The notes beneath the pieces were generated by a model that was not told the DNA's origin, searched no databases, and saw only the letters and a program-made list of their open reading frames with translations. A stretch of 64,000 nt of DNA from Vicia villosa (lineage: Eukaryota > Streptophyta > Magnoliopsida > Fabales > Fabaceae): NCBI RefSeq assembly GCF_029867415.1, contig NC_081183.1:116798514-116862513 (forward strand), given 5' to 3'. This document shows positions 24,250 through 36,498 of this stretch, piece after piece; within the stretch, counting starts at the first letter, position 1, and every line of letters starts with the position of its first letter. The position numbers were made by a program, and so were the translations under genes.

Positions 24250-26186
24250 ATGGCTGACGAAAACAAGGATGACGTCGTCTTCGACATATCCGACGGGGAC
24301 GAAGCTATTGGTTGCTCGCAGGATGAGGGAGTTACAATCATTGAGACCTCCCCGAGGGAGCTTGAGGAATGGGTGGCCGTCGCTCCGAGGGTGACCGCGT
24401 CGCGCTTCTTGACGCATCCTAAGGAGGCCTTTAATGTCCTCGAAGATCTTGATCCGAACGAGGAGCCTTCCTGGGGTGCCTTTGTGCCCAAGTCTCATCA
24501 GAGGATCTGCTCGCAATTCCCTGGTCCTCGCTTCGCTATGTATGAGTTCGTCTTCAAGGAGGTCGGGCTCAGGCTCCCTTTCACGCATCTACAGCGGAGC
24601 GTTTTCGGGTGGCTGCGTTTGTGTCCATCCCAGCTTCACCCTAACGCCTTTGCGTTTCTAAGGGCCTTTGAAATCGTGTGCGGATTTTTGGAGGTCGAGG
24701 CAACTCTGCCCCTGTTTTTCAGAGTGTTTCATCTGCAGAGGTTGCGTGACTCGGATGGCAAATGGAGTTGGGTGTCCTTCAAGCAGCCGAAGAAGCTATT
24801 CGCCATTTACCAGGACTCCATCAAGCATCTCAAGGGTCGATACTTTATGGTTAAACCTCTCACTCCTGAGGCCGAGGATCATTTGTTTGAAATTCGAGAG
24901 TATACTCAGGACGGAGTGAAAAAGGTGGGTCTCGCTGCTCGGTTCCCGTTGGAGTGGCAATATGATCACTTCGAGCATGGGACTGACTACTATATTTTCC
25001 GAGATGAGGATCTTAACGAGCGTGACACGGCGGGGTATCAACGGCTCGCCTCCTTCGTAGATGGGTTTAGGCCGGCGGTATGCACCTACCCCAACGGGGA
25101 TCCTTTTTTCGACGAGGACGGGGGTCCCATGCTGGAGCCTCGATATATCAATACCAAAGCTATCCTCGGGTGCGGGGGTTACGGGGATGCGATGATCTTG
25201 CTTGGTGAGGAAATTATTTCATGTTTGAATAATACCTCCCCGGTACTAACTCCTTTTGTTTTGCAGGGCAAATGGCCGACTTGCATGACAAAGTCGTGAA
25301 GATGAGAGCAAAGAACAAAGCGGCTACCAAGGTGGCCGTGAAGCGGACACGGGTCGAGGAAGTCAAGGCGGCTGCTGCGGGCGCTCCTGATGGTGGCTCC
25401 CCTTCGTCGGTTGGGACGACTTCGGGTGATTCCCCGGCCGGGAAAAAACAAAAGAGCGAAGGGACTCCAGAAGTTCGTCCTCTCATCAACGACAACCCCT
25501 CTGATGACGACATAGTGCTGCCCTCTTGTACTTTGCACAGGGGACTCTTCTCGAAGAAGAATGTGCTGCTCGAGCACGAGGAGGTTAGGCACATAGTCAG
25601 GCGGGATAGGGTGTCTCGGGACAAGGACTTGTTTGAGGATCTCGAGGGGATGATGAGGGTGGCCGCCTTGGCCTTGGCCCTCAATGCTCAAAGGGTCTGT
25701 CCTCAGAAGGATTACAATGCTCTGCAGACTAAATATGACAAGCTGGAGCACGAGTTTGAGAATTATAAGGACAAGTATGAGATCCAAAACGGCATTGTTG
25801 AAGACCTCTGCAAGGCGCAGGATAGAGTCAGGGCCTTGGAAGCCGAGGAGAAAAGGCTGCGTGATCGGGTTGCCGAACTGGAGAAGTCTCACCTCCCTGC
25901 CGCCGAGGAAGATGAAGACGAGAAGGTTTTGGTGACTCGCTCTCAGCTTCTGGGTAAGGTGAGGGAGCTGGAGGTCGACTGCGTTGCTACCTTGGGGGTT
26001 GGATTCAGGGCCGCGGTGGATCAACTGAAAGTTCTCAACCCGCGCTTGGTGACGAAGGGAATTGGTCCTTACAACAAAGTCATGGACGGGCGGATCGAGT
26101 CAAATCCCGAGTTTGAGGACTGGGAGGACGAGCAGGATGTTCCGGGTGAAGACAACAGTGCCGAGGAGGAAGACGACGATGTTTGA
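24250..26186 (+). CDS. Antisense gene of the Tat element, gypsy-type transposon domain protein
   Basis: There are two exons, 24250-25204 and 25267-26186, with a 62-nt intron (donor GTGAGG, acceptor TTTTGCAG). Removing it joins the two overlapping frames in frame and gives one protein of about 624 residues. Residues about 75-260 (FPGPRFAMYEFVFKEVGLRLP, LAPSQLHPN-like LCPSQLHPNAFAFLRAFEIVC) match the plant family called putative gypsy-type transposon/transposase (PF04195, from memory). The C-terminal half has a basic segment with KKQKSE and a long coiled coil (about residues 460-560), then an acidic tail. The function is unknown; despite the family name no transposase catalytic residues are evident. 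Unlike the sense genes of the same element, this one has no visible lesion. Confidence 0.82.
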
Positions 26187-26696
26187 TTAGTTTTTTTTCC
26201 TTTTCTGGCCTGCGTGCCGAAGTAGTTAGTTGGGCCATGCCCGGATAAATTTTTGGGGTCTGCTTGCCCTTAATCTTTGTAATATTTGGATATCTCCGGC
26301 CAGTTTGGTCGGTTTTAAATTCTATTTCGCATTTCATGCTTTGATTCAATGTTCATTTTTGTCGTTTATTTTTTGTGCTCGACCGAGGTTTATTGCCCGG
26401 GCGTGTGGTGTACGGTCCGGTTGCATAGAGCAGGTGTGCGCTATTAGCGGGCATGAGTCCGCGGTTGGGGCCAAGTGCTCGCGGCGTGAACGGTCCCATC
26501 GCAAGCTGGGGTTCTGCCGTGCAGGTACTGCTGCGGTGGGTCTAGTCGTAAGGCCCGCCGTGTAGTTGGCCTCGCCTTCTGGTAGGGAGTTCCAACTGTT
26601 GCTGTCGTGGAGCAATCGCGTCTGTACCATGACGCGAGTCCGTGTCAGGTTTCCCCTCATGTTCGGTACGAGCGGCCGGGGAGTGTTAGGTCGTAC
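26187..26696. other. Gap between the convergent antisense gene and integrase
   Basis: About 510 bp. No gene is recognised. It probably holds the 3' ends of both transcripts. Confidence 0.5.
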
Positions 26697-27437
26697 CTAA
26701 CTGTAATAGCGTCTGAGTTTTTCAGCGTTCCAAGGCCGAGCAAGTTTTTCGCCGAGAAGGTTCTCGAGATAATAGGCGCCGTTTTCGGTTTTATCGTAAA
26801 CTCGGTATGGGCCTTCCCAGTTCGGGGCTAGTTTGCCCTCGCAGGAGTCTTTCATGTTTCTGCGGAGCACTAGGGCACCAACTTCGAATTCGCACTTGAT
26901 AACTTTGGCGTTGTGGCGTGGAGCTATCTGTTGTTTCAACTTTGCTTCTCGGAGGGAAGATCCTTCTCGGATTTCCTCGACCATGTCGAGTTCTTCCCTC
27001 ATAGCTTCGTCGTTGAGCTCTTCCTCGAGAGGCGACTCGGTCCGACGAGATGGCTCTCGGATTTCCACTGGGATCACGGCTTCGGTGCCGTAAGTTAACC
27101 TGAACGGTGTTTTGCCTGTGCTTGAATGGGGGGTCGTCCTGTACGCCCAAAGTACACTGTGTAGTTCTTCGACCCAAGCTTTCTTTGCCTCGCCCAACCT
27201 CCTCTTCAGTCCTCGGAGGATTACCCGGTTGGCAGCTTCAGCTTGCCCATTCGTTTGGGGGTGTTCGACCGAAGTGAAGTGCTGTTTCGTCCCGAGTTTG
27301 GCTATGAACTCTTGGAACTTTCTGTCGGTGAATTGGGTGCCGTTGTCGGTTATAATCGCCTGCGGCACCCCGAACCGAGCGAGTATGTTCCGTTTATAAA
27401 AACGGAGCACGTTTTGGGACGTGATCTTGGCGAGCGC
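26697..27437 (-). pseudogene. Tat element integrase core and C-terminus
   Basis: The frame continues that of 27438-28697 after a TAA stop. The TDNGTQF segment and the HPQTNGQAEAANR segment with the catalytic Glu are present. They are followed by the usual WAYRTTPHSSTGKTPF stretch and a C-terminal domain ending LRRYYS. The first catalytic Asp lies upstream of the stop (WGMDLLGPF). Confidence 0.88.
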
Positions 27438-28948
27438 TTAAGCTTCTATCCATTTGGTGAAGTAGTCGACGGCGACTACCAGGTATTTATTTTGGTATGA
27501 ACCGACCAGGAAGGGTCCGAGGAGGTCCATTCCCCATGTGGAGAAGGGCCCGGGTGAGGATAAAGATTTAAGCTCGTTCGGGGGAGCTAAGTGCATGTTG
27601 GCGTGGCGCTGACATTCGTCGCACTTCTGGACGTGCTCCTTTGCGTCCTGTTGCATGGTCGGCCAGTAATACCCGGCCCTGAGGGCCTTTCTCGCGAGTG
27701 ATCGGCCGCCGAGGTGTTGACCGCTAATCCCCTCGTGGAGCTCTTGGATAATCTCGAGCGCTTGCGAGGCGTCGACACATTTGAGGAGAGGAATGGAGAA
27801 ACCTTGTCGGTATAGTTTGTTCTCGACGATGGTGTACGAGCAGGCTCGTCTTTTGATCGCTGAAGCCTTTTTTGCGTCGGTTGGGAGTTCGTCCTTCGTG
27901 AGAAAATTATACACCGAGGTCATCCAGCAGTTGTCGTCGCCGATGGTGAGCACTGGTAGGGGTTGTGCGCCCTTGTCTATGCTTGGCCTTGATAGGATTT
28001 CCTGGATCACTGACTTGTTTCTGCCTTTCTTTCTCGTGCTCGCGAGTTTGGATAAGACGTCGGCCCGTGAGTTGTGTTCTCGTGGGATGTGCTCGACTTC
28101 TGCCTTTGTGAATTTTTTCATCTTATCTCTGACGAGCGTGAGGTACTTGGCGAGCACGTCGTTTTTGGCTTGGTAATCGCCGCTGATATGGGATGCGACG
28201 AGTTGGGAGTCGGTGTAGATTTTAACCTCCCGCGCGCCCACATCCTCGGCGAGTCGTAGGCCCGCTAGGAGAGCTTCGTATTCGGCTTGGTTGTTCGACG
28301 TGTTGAAAGACAGAACCAAGGATACTTCGATGATGAGTCCCTCGTCGTTTTCTAAGATAATGCCGGCCCCGCTCCCTGAGCTGCTTGAGGCGCCATCTAC
28401 GTAGATGGTCCACTTATTCTCAACGGGGGACGGGGAGTTGGCGATTGAGGTCATCTCAGCTACGAAATCCGCCAGCGCCTGAGCCTTCAGTGCCCTCCTG
28501 CTTTCGTACTGTACATCGAACTCGGAAAGCTCGAGGGACCACCTTAGCATTCTCCCGGCCATATCTGGTCGACTGAAGAGTTGCTTGATAGGCTGATATG
28601 TTCGAACGACGATGGTATGGGCGAGGAAGTAGTATCTCAGCCTTCTGGTTGCTGTCACTAGGGCCAGGGCGACTTTCTCGATCTGCTGGTATCGCACCTC
28701 GGGTCCTTGTAGGGTCTTGCTGGTGAAGTATACGGGTTTTGCCCGTCATCAATCTCTCGGATCAAGGCCACGCTGACTGCCTCGTTCGAGACGGCCAGGT
28801 AGAGATATAACGGCTCGTTGTCATCGGGTCGAGAGAGGACGGGTGGTTTGGAGAGTACTTGCTTGAGGTGTGATAGTGCTTGCTCGCATTCCTCGGACCA
28901 TTCAAAGGTCGCTTCTTTTCGTAATAACTTAAAGAATGGGAGAGCGTG
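27438..28948 (-). pseudogene. Tat element RNase H and integrase zinc finger
   Basis: The RNase H part (WTIYVDGASSSSGSGAGI, AEYEALLAGL, IYTDSQL, SRADVLSKLAS) is followed by the integrase HHCC finger (HEG...H, CDECQ) and the first DDE Asp. The frame ends in an in-frame TAA at 27440-27438 (WIEA-stop). Upstream, a one-base deletion in the run near 28736-28741 separates this frame from the RT frame. A TAA at 28951-28949 closes the RT frame before the tether region. Confidence 0.88.
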
Positions 28949-30766
28949 TTAGGCGGATTTTGCGACGAAACGGGATAGTGCCTTGAGCATCCCGTTTAGG
29001 ACTTGGATGGATTTTTTGTTGTTCGGAGTGGGGAGTTCCGAGAATGCTCGGCATTTATCCGGGTTGGCTTCTATTCCTCGTTCGGTCAAATAGAAACCGA
29101 GGAATTTGCCTGCTCGGACGCCGAAGGTGCATTTTTCCGGGTTGAAGCGCATCTTGCAGGATCTTGCCTGCTCGAATACCCGCTCGAGATGGGTGGTGTG
29201 ATCGGAGTCTTCTCGAGATTTGACGATCATGTCATCCATGTATACCTCGAGAGTATCGCCGATCTCTCCTCGGAACACTTTGTTCATCATCCGTTGGTAC
29301 GTGGCTCCGGCGTTTTTGAGTCCGAAGGGCATTACGTTGTAGTAATAGTTGCCCGATTCGGTCATGAACGCCGTGCACTGTTTGTCGCTCCTCGCCATGG
29401 GGATCTGGTTGTAACCTGAATAAGCATCCATAAAAGACAATAATTTATAGCCGGCCGAGTTGTCGACCAGCCTATCAATGTTAGGTAACGGATAAGCATC
29501 TTTGGGGCATGCCCGGTTAACATCAGTGTAATCAACGCACATTCTCCATTTTCCATTATATTTTTTAACTAGTACAACGTTTGAGAGCCAAGTTGAATAT
29601 TTGGCCTCGGAAATAAAATTTTCCTCTAAGAGGTCTTTTACAGCTTTCTCGGCAGCCTCCGCTTTCTCGGGAGACTGCCGACGCCTACGTTGAACTACTG
29701 CCTTTGCGGCTGGATCAATGGAGAGATGGTGGCATGCGACCTCAGGGTCGAGTCCGGGCATTTCCGCTGGGCTCCAAGCGAACAGGTCGGCGTTGGCTCG
29801 AAGGCAAGCCACGAGCTGCTTTCTCGGTAGGTCTGGGATGCCCTTACCGATCTTCACCGCTTTTTCGGGGTTGTCGCCCAGCGGGACAAGCTCGAAGTCC
29901 CCGTCCGGGACAGGTCGGACGGGGTGAGCTGCCTTTGGTCGCGCCTCTTTGCCTTTCTTCAGCTCTTCTTCTGTAAAGCGTGCGTCAAGGTCGACTGAGC
30001 TGACGTTGGCCGTCTGATGTTGATCTTCGCAAGGATGCTTGTCTTTGGCCCTTGGCTTCTTGTTGGAGCTGGATGGGGGAGCGATCAGTTGCAGCCCCTT
30101 CACGGAGGCGTCGAAGATTCTTCTGGCGGCTTCAATGTCGGCGTTGATGGTGGCCACTCGTCCTGTTCTCGTGTAGAATTTCATCTTCAGGTGCACAGTC
30201 GAGGGCACGGAGGTGAGCTCAGCCAGAGTGGGGCGTCTGATAATGCAGTTGTATAGGGTCTTGCAGTCGATCACCAAGAATCTGGTTTTGACTTGTCTGG
30301 AGGCTTCCCCTTCCCCGAAGGTGACTATCAGCTCGACGTAACCCCAAGGTTTGGTTGTGGCTCCGTTGAAGCCTTGGAGGTCAGAACCCACATAAGGAGT
30401 GAGGTGTGAGTCGTCCAGCTGGAGTGTCCGGAAGAGGTGAGAGTACATGATGTCGACCGAGCTGCCTTCGTCGACTAGGACTCGTCGGACGTTAAAGTTT
30501 GCCATTCTAGCCCGGACGAGTAGGGGAATTGTGGCGTTCGGGGCTCCGCCGGGCAGCTCTTCCAAGTAGAAGGTGATTGGCTCTGATTTTCCTCTGAACT
30601 TCCTTAGAGTAGGGCCGAGGTCTGCGTTGGCATTGAGAAACTCATCGAACTTTCTCTTCACTGAGCTGATGGTGAGAAAACCGGGATCCCCGCCATTAGA
30701 GACGACCATGGAGGTCGGGAATCTTTCCCACTCGCTAAATGCGGTAGTTATTCCGACCGAAGGCAT
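28949..30766 (-). pseudogene. Tat element protease and reverse transcriptase
   Basis: The protease motif LVDEGSSVDIMY keeps the Asp, with E in place of the usual T/S before Gly. RT follows, with MCVDYTDVN, LPNIDRLVD, MPFGLKNAGATYQRMMN and the YMDD active site. It ends prematurely at ALSRFVAKSA-TAA, where related proteins continue into the thumb/connection; CAA to TAA would explain it. Upstream the gag frame is displaced by two bases, so a frameshift lies between about 30800 and 30880. Confidence 0.88.
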
Positions 30767-30795
30767 GAAGTCTTCAGGACGGGTGACGGACAGGG

Positions 30796-31182
30796 CTATT
30801 TGCAGAGGCCTGTTATCTGGTGAGTTGCCCTCGGTAGAGTTTCGTTGGTTGTCCCTCCGGGAAGCTTCCCCTTTTTTGTGTATTTCGAAAGGCGTCCTTC
30901 CTTGATCAGTGTCTCAATGGCATCCTTAAGATGAATGCATTCCTCGATTAGATGCCCGTGACTCTTGTGGTACTTGCAGTACTTGGATTTGTCAGTTCCT
31001 GGCCTTGCAGGGTTTGACTTCAGGGGCCTGATGCTGGAATTCTTGAAGTCGGTGCTTTTGCATTCGGCCAAGATTTTCTCCCGTGAAGCATTCAGAGGGG
31101 TGTAGTCGTTGAAGCGACCAGCTGGTCCTCGGCGCTCTTTGGCGTCGTGAGACCTGTCATCTTTCCTTTTTTCATGTCCCCG
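30796..31182 (-). pseudogene. Tat element gag C-terminus with zinc knuckle
   Basis: This is in frame with the gag at 31183-32344 beyond the TGA at 31185-31183. It contains CKYHKSHGHLIEEC, the zinc-knuckle variant common in Tat gag proteins, and ends at a TAG where the frameshift to protease lies. Confidence 0.8.
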
Positions 31183-32344
31183 TCATGAACCTGAGTTTTC
31201 GTAGTTCGAACTACGAGCGGCATCATTGCCTCGCGAGGATTTGATGGCAGCAGCCTCTCCTTCTTCGAAAGCGATGAAGGCTTGAGCTTTGTGGAGGAGG
31301 GCGTTCATGGTGTGCACCTTCTCGATTTTGATGGCCTTCTTGAAATCACTTCCGGGGAGAAGCCCTCGCTCCAGGAGGTACCTCTTCATGTAGTCGGTCG
31401 TCTGTACTTGGACGGCTTCTTTATTGAAACTGTCGAGGTAGTCTCGGAGAGGTTCATTGGTTCCTTGGATTACTGCTTCGAGGTTCGCCTCTGATTTCGG
31501 TTGTCGACGGGATGCTGTGAAATGGCTCAGAAAGAGCTCTTTGAGCTTGGTCCAGGAATGGATGGAGTTGGGAGGAAGGTTCCTGTACCATGTCATCGCT
31601 CCTTTCCTGAGGGTGGTCGGAAATATGCGGCATTTGATGGATCCCCGAACGACGTGATAGTCCATGACAGCTTCGATGCTCCGAATATGGTCATTGGGAT
31701 CAGTGGTTCCATCGTATTGGTCCAGGACGGGTGGTTTTTCCATCCCTCGTGGAAGACGGACTCTTCGGATATTCTCGGATAAGGGACTGCGGAAATCTTC
31801 CTCGTCGCTTGGTCCAGGAGAGGTCGAGTGTCTGCCTCGCCTGGGCTTAGCCTGTGTTTTGCCCGAATTTTTGCGGTTGTCCTTTGGAGGAGAATGCTCG
31901 CGGGGTTTCAACACAGCCTTGGAGGGGCCTTGGCGGTCCTGCTCGAGTGAGAGGCTCCTAGCTTCAGTGGTTTCAGGTCTCTGATTTTTCCTGCTCTTTC
32001 GGGGTGGAGTGCGGGAATATGACCTCTGGCGACGGTCCCTCCTGGGCGGCGAGCGGGAAGAGGACGGGGAGCGTCTGCGATGTCTCCTCGGTGGTGAGCG
32101 CGAGGAGGAGTAGGAACGCGATCGATAATGCCTCCGCGGGGGGGAACGATATCGTCGTTTCCTTTCCAGCTCGTGGATGCGGTCACACTGAAGGCGGATG
32201 AGACGGTTGGTCTTCTACAGTTCTTTGAGTAGGAGGATGGCTGTGGGGTCCGCGTCCTCGGGAATGTTGACATGCTCCTCTTGGTCGTCTTCATGATGAA
32301 CCCTTCGCCTGTCGAAGGTATGGGTGAACGAGGAGGTAACATGT
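31183..32344 (-). pseudogene. Tat element gag, capsid region
   Basis: Frame of the ATG at 31914, traced upstream to the insertion point. An arginine/serine-rich stretch (about 32000-32190) precedes the capsid domain (KPPVLDQYDGTTDPNDHI, AMTWYRNLPPNSIHSW, FNKEAVQV). In-frame stops are a TAG at 32217-32215 (from CAG?) and a TGA at 31185-31183 (from CGA?). Both fit C-to-T decay of methylated DNA. Confidence 0.85.
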
Positions 32345-35300
32345 CCATCTGTGGACCTCCGTTTTTTCTCGGGCCATACCTCTGTGCGGGAGAGATACGT
32401 GAACTGACTCTTTTTTATCGCTTAATGCTTTCGCATTTTTTTGAAAATTCACAGAGTCGCCACCGACCTTTTATTTTATCCAATTAAGGAAAGGTTTATA
32501 AAAGAAACAGAAAAAAGTCCTTTAAGAAATTCTGGGTAAGGGGGTAGGTTATACAAAGGGAAGGTGTTAGCACCCTTTGTATCCATGGTTATCCATGGGC
32601 TCTTAAGTTTGCTTAGCTCACTTGTTTTTCGATTACTTTTCAATTGCTTTAGAATGCTCATATGTGGTTTCAAATACCTTTGTAAATTGAATTTTGTAAT
32701 GATCCTTGTGTGGATGTATACAAAATGTTTGTTTATCTTTCGAAAGATGTTTTGAAAAGAACGTTAACTTTGTAATGATCCGTGTTTGGATGTATACAAA
32801 ATATTGTCTTTTTGGAAAGTTTTGTTTTGAAAAACAACAGTGTATGAGAATTTTGTTTGTTTTGATTTGAGCAAGCAAACTAGGAGGTCTACCCTGAGTT
32901 GTAAGGTCTTTATCCTTATTTCCTTTAAAAATCTATCCTTTCACCGGATATAAACAAAAGGTTCGATTTTGTACTCGAAACAGTGGAATTTTGACTTTGA
33001 TTTTGAAAAGAATGAGAAGGGATTACCTTAAAAGGTGCAAGTGTGATTGTGTTTGTATTCAGATATTTTATCTTTGAAGTTAGTGATCTAACGGTTCAAT
33101 TTTATCTTTGACATACACGCAGTTTATATTAGCTGGAAATTAAAATGCGGAAATGTAAAGTGCGGAAAGTAAATCTACGCTATTACATCGATTGTGCAGG
33201 AAATGTAAACTAGCCTATTTACATGATTTTGACATCCTATACATTTATCTAGGAATTTAAATTGCAAGAAAAATAAAAGGCATATTTTTGGATTTTTTAC
33301 GATTGATTTTAATTATAATTAATGCATGATTAATTAAATTAAAATGAAGAAAAAAGATGAAAATATATTTAAACCTAGAATTTAAGTTTAAAATATGTAC
33401 AAAATATTTGTCAATTAATTTTAAAACAAAACTAATTTTTTTGGAATTTTTGAAATTGATTAAGCTAATTAAAACATAATTATGCAAATAATTATACAAA
33501 TAATTAAAACTTAGAGAGAAAATTATTCAAAATATGTACAAAATCAGTTTATAATATATAAACAATATTTTATATAAAGAACAATTTTTTTTATGATTTT
33601 TGATTGGTTAGAATAATTAAAAAGCAAATATATAAATATATACTAATTAATTATGCAAAATATTGAAATTTTGAAGAAAAATAAAATATTTTTATTTCAG
33701 AAAATAATATATTATTTTAGAAGTCTAAAAATATTTTTTGTGTATTTTTTGGATTTTTAAAACTATTTTTAATTAATTTTGCAAAGAAATTAAAATAAAA
33801 TAGAAAATAAAAGGATACTGATCAGATGTGGGAATTCATGAGGGAACATGGTAAGGATGAGTGTTCTGGAACGTTGGATGAGCTGGCAAGTGGATCACAA
33901 GGTGGTTAAAGTGAGGGACCATAGCACGTGGAACACCTGCAAAACACTGAATCCAAGGTCAGTTTAAAAAATCACGCGCGCGCCCTCCAGCCAATCAGAG
34001 GACGCCACGCATCATCTTCTTCCTCAGGATGGGTCTTTTACACCTCTCAATTGCAGGTGGTGTAAAAACTCCAACCTTTTACACCTGTTGAAAATAACGA
34101 ATGCAAGCAAACATTAATATAAATTTGGCGCGATGCCATGGTTCAATTCGTCTTGTTCATGCGAGTTTAAAGGTACTACTTAGAGTTCATAATTTTGCAT
34201 GGATCGTAAAACCCCAAATTTAAAGGTTCGAACCTTAAAATGGTGATCCTTCGTATAGGCGTCCAAACTTCAATTAAGTTTCCAGAAACGATTAGGACCT
34301 CAAACCAAACACAAATATATGTCTACATCTTGCTAAACATGCATGGATTATGAGATATAAGTTAGTTTTAGTTTGAACAAACCGTGGCCTAGGTAGCTCG
34401 ATTTGTGAGGTTTCAGGACTTGGAAATGATTGAGATCTGTTCAGTAATGCTTGAAGAAGGTATTAGAATGCTTAGTTTGTATGGAAAGTGACTGGAATTC
34501 AAAATTCGAATTTGAAATTTCTTTGAAAAGTTTAAGTGATTACAAGTATGTTACAAGCAGAATTCTGGCTATGATTTCGTGTCTCCTTGATTGTGAAGTG
34601 TTATAGCCTTTATATAGACTATGTTGTGCTTAGAATTGAAGCCAAGAAGCATCTAGTTGCCTTTGTGGAATTCTTGATTTTTTTATATTAAAAACCTTTG
34701 AATTATTGACCAAGTCTTCTTCTCTTCAATGCTCTTGCCTTGTACTTCAATCTTCTGCAGAAAATTGAAGATTCCTTTGATGACTCATGCTTAGATTGTA
34801 AGCTACATATTATCCTTCCATTTTCCTTTTTAAATTTAATCTTATATGTGATAAAATTAAATCAAAAATGGATAAAAATGATGTGGGCTTTGTCTTGGTC
34901 GTGGGAGGCCCATTATATTATGGAAATGATGTTTGAACCATGAAAACTTGGCCCCATTTAGAAAAAAAATACATTTTTGAGCAATGTTGGTTTCATGCAT
35001 TTTCCCAAAATTTAGCCAACTTCAACAAGGTGTAAATCCCTCAATTTTTGTCATATGAAGGAGTTCTTGCACTTTTTGGAAACCTCAAAGAGTCCTCTAA
35101 CCAATGTCTTTTGTCTCATGTCAAAATGATTTTTGATGCTCCTTGTGTGTCCTTTTGAAAAAAGTGTCTTTTTGTTGACTTTGAAAATGACCTGTAATGT
35201 CTTTGGTCATATTTTTCAAATGGTGAATGCAATGACCATGGGATCAATTGCATTTGAAAGATAATTGAATTTCCTTCAAAATGAGCTTTGGTTTGAATTT

Positions 35301-36230
35301 TTTGGATGAAGGATGAGAGAGTTATGATCAGTCAAAGTTGAGTTGACTTTTCAGGCAAAAAACCCTAATTTTGAATCTTAGGGTTTTGTTGATTTTTGAT
35401 CTTTCCTTGATGAATTATGATCATCCAATGATCAAATGATGAATCCTTTGACAAAATATGGATTTTGACAAAAAATTTCATTTTTGACTGTCTGTTGACT
35501 TTTTGGGTCAAACGGGTCGTCTGTTGACTGTTTGAGCTGCTGACGGTGCGTCTGAGTGAATTGAAGTTTGAAAATTTGTATGATGGTACTTTGAGATATA
35601 TGGATGTGCATGAAATCCATTTGAGGTCTCAAAAGCTTGTTTCTCCTGTAAAAACAAGAAAACCCTAGTCAGGGACTGTTTGTGTAGGAGACAGTTAAGC
35701 GTACCTGATTTTTGTGCAGTGTTGAGTCTCTGCTAATCGCGTGATATTCAGAAGACTTCTAGAAAAAAAATCTTGGAATTTTGAATTGTAAAAGATTGAT
35801 TTGATTGATGGTACAAAACACTGAGAATTGTACTGCCAGCAGTTTGGTTGTCAACTGACTGTTCAGGTATTGACGTAGCAGTTAGAGTGAAAAATCAACA
35901 GTCAAAGTTAATTTCTTTTTTGTTTTGTTTTTGTTTTATGTGAAAGATTAAAGTTTATTTACATGACTTGTTAAAAAAAACACAGACATAATAAATAACT
36001 AATATTTACTGTACGCGAGCAAAATTACCGATAATAACCCTGAAAATCATTTAATGCACAGAAAAATGAATATTTGACTGGCAGAAAACACATAAAATAT
36101 TATCTGAGTAATTAAGCAATATTATGACAAATAGTACAACATTTAATACTGACAGTACAAATATTACATACTATATTGAACAGTACGACGAATAAACGGT
36201 ACATTTAAGAAATAAGATATACGGCAAATT

Positions 36231-36398
36231 TTAAGAATGACGATTGATAACCCATGCTACAAATAGTAACATGTAGATGATTGGGAGCATAAGCATCCCA
36301 GGTCCACAGTGTTCCGGGCTATGTAGACAGAAGAAAGACATGATCACCGTAGCAATGGTGATGACCATAAGAAAACACGTTTCCCACCGCTTCGCCAT
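36231..36398 (-). CDS. Small hydrophobic ORF in the LTR (3' LTR copy)
   Basis: 55 codons from the first ATG after the LTR TATA box, followed by TAA. There are two hydrophobic stretches, about residues 9-25 (FLMVITIATVIMSFFCL) and 36-52, joined by a short HSPEHCGPG loop, with a basic N-terminus (MAKR). This suggests a two-pass membrane peptide. The same frame is present in the other LTR of this element (one residue different). In the solo LTR at 56916-61563 most codons are conserved, with one frameshift. I recognise no family. Expression is unproven; position alone would make it the first ORF of the element's RNA when in the 5' LTR. Confidence 0.45.
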   Translation of the reverse strand: MAKRWETCFLMVITIATVIMSFFCLHSPEHCGPGMLMLPIIYMLLFVAWVINRHS

Positions 36399-36490
36399 TT
36401 TGTCGGGAAAGAAGAAAGGATGGATTATGAAGTAGAAATTTGAGAGATGAATTAGAATTTGATGTGAGATTTTTATGAGAAAATGAGAGG

Positions 36491-36498
36491 TATTTATA
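36491..36498 (-). promoter_or_regulatory. LTR TATA box (3' LTR copy)
   Basis: TATAAATA about 93 bp before the ATG of the small ORF, conserved in all three LTRs of the family in this window. Confidence 0.7.

Noticed and set aside
29704..29976. Plus-strand frames opposite the Tat protease and RT
   Set aside because: High-GC antisense shadows of a real minus-strand coding region, without any family resemblance.
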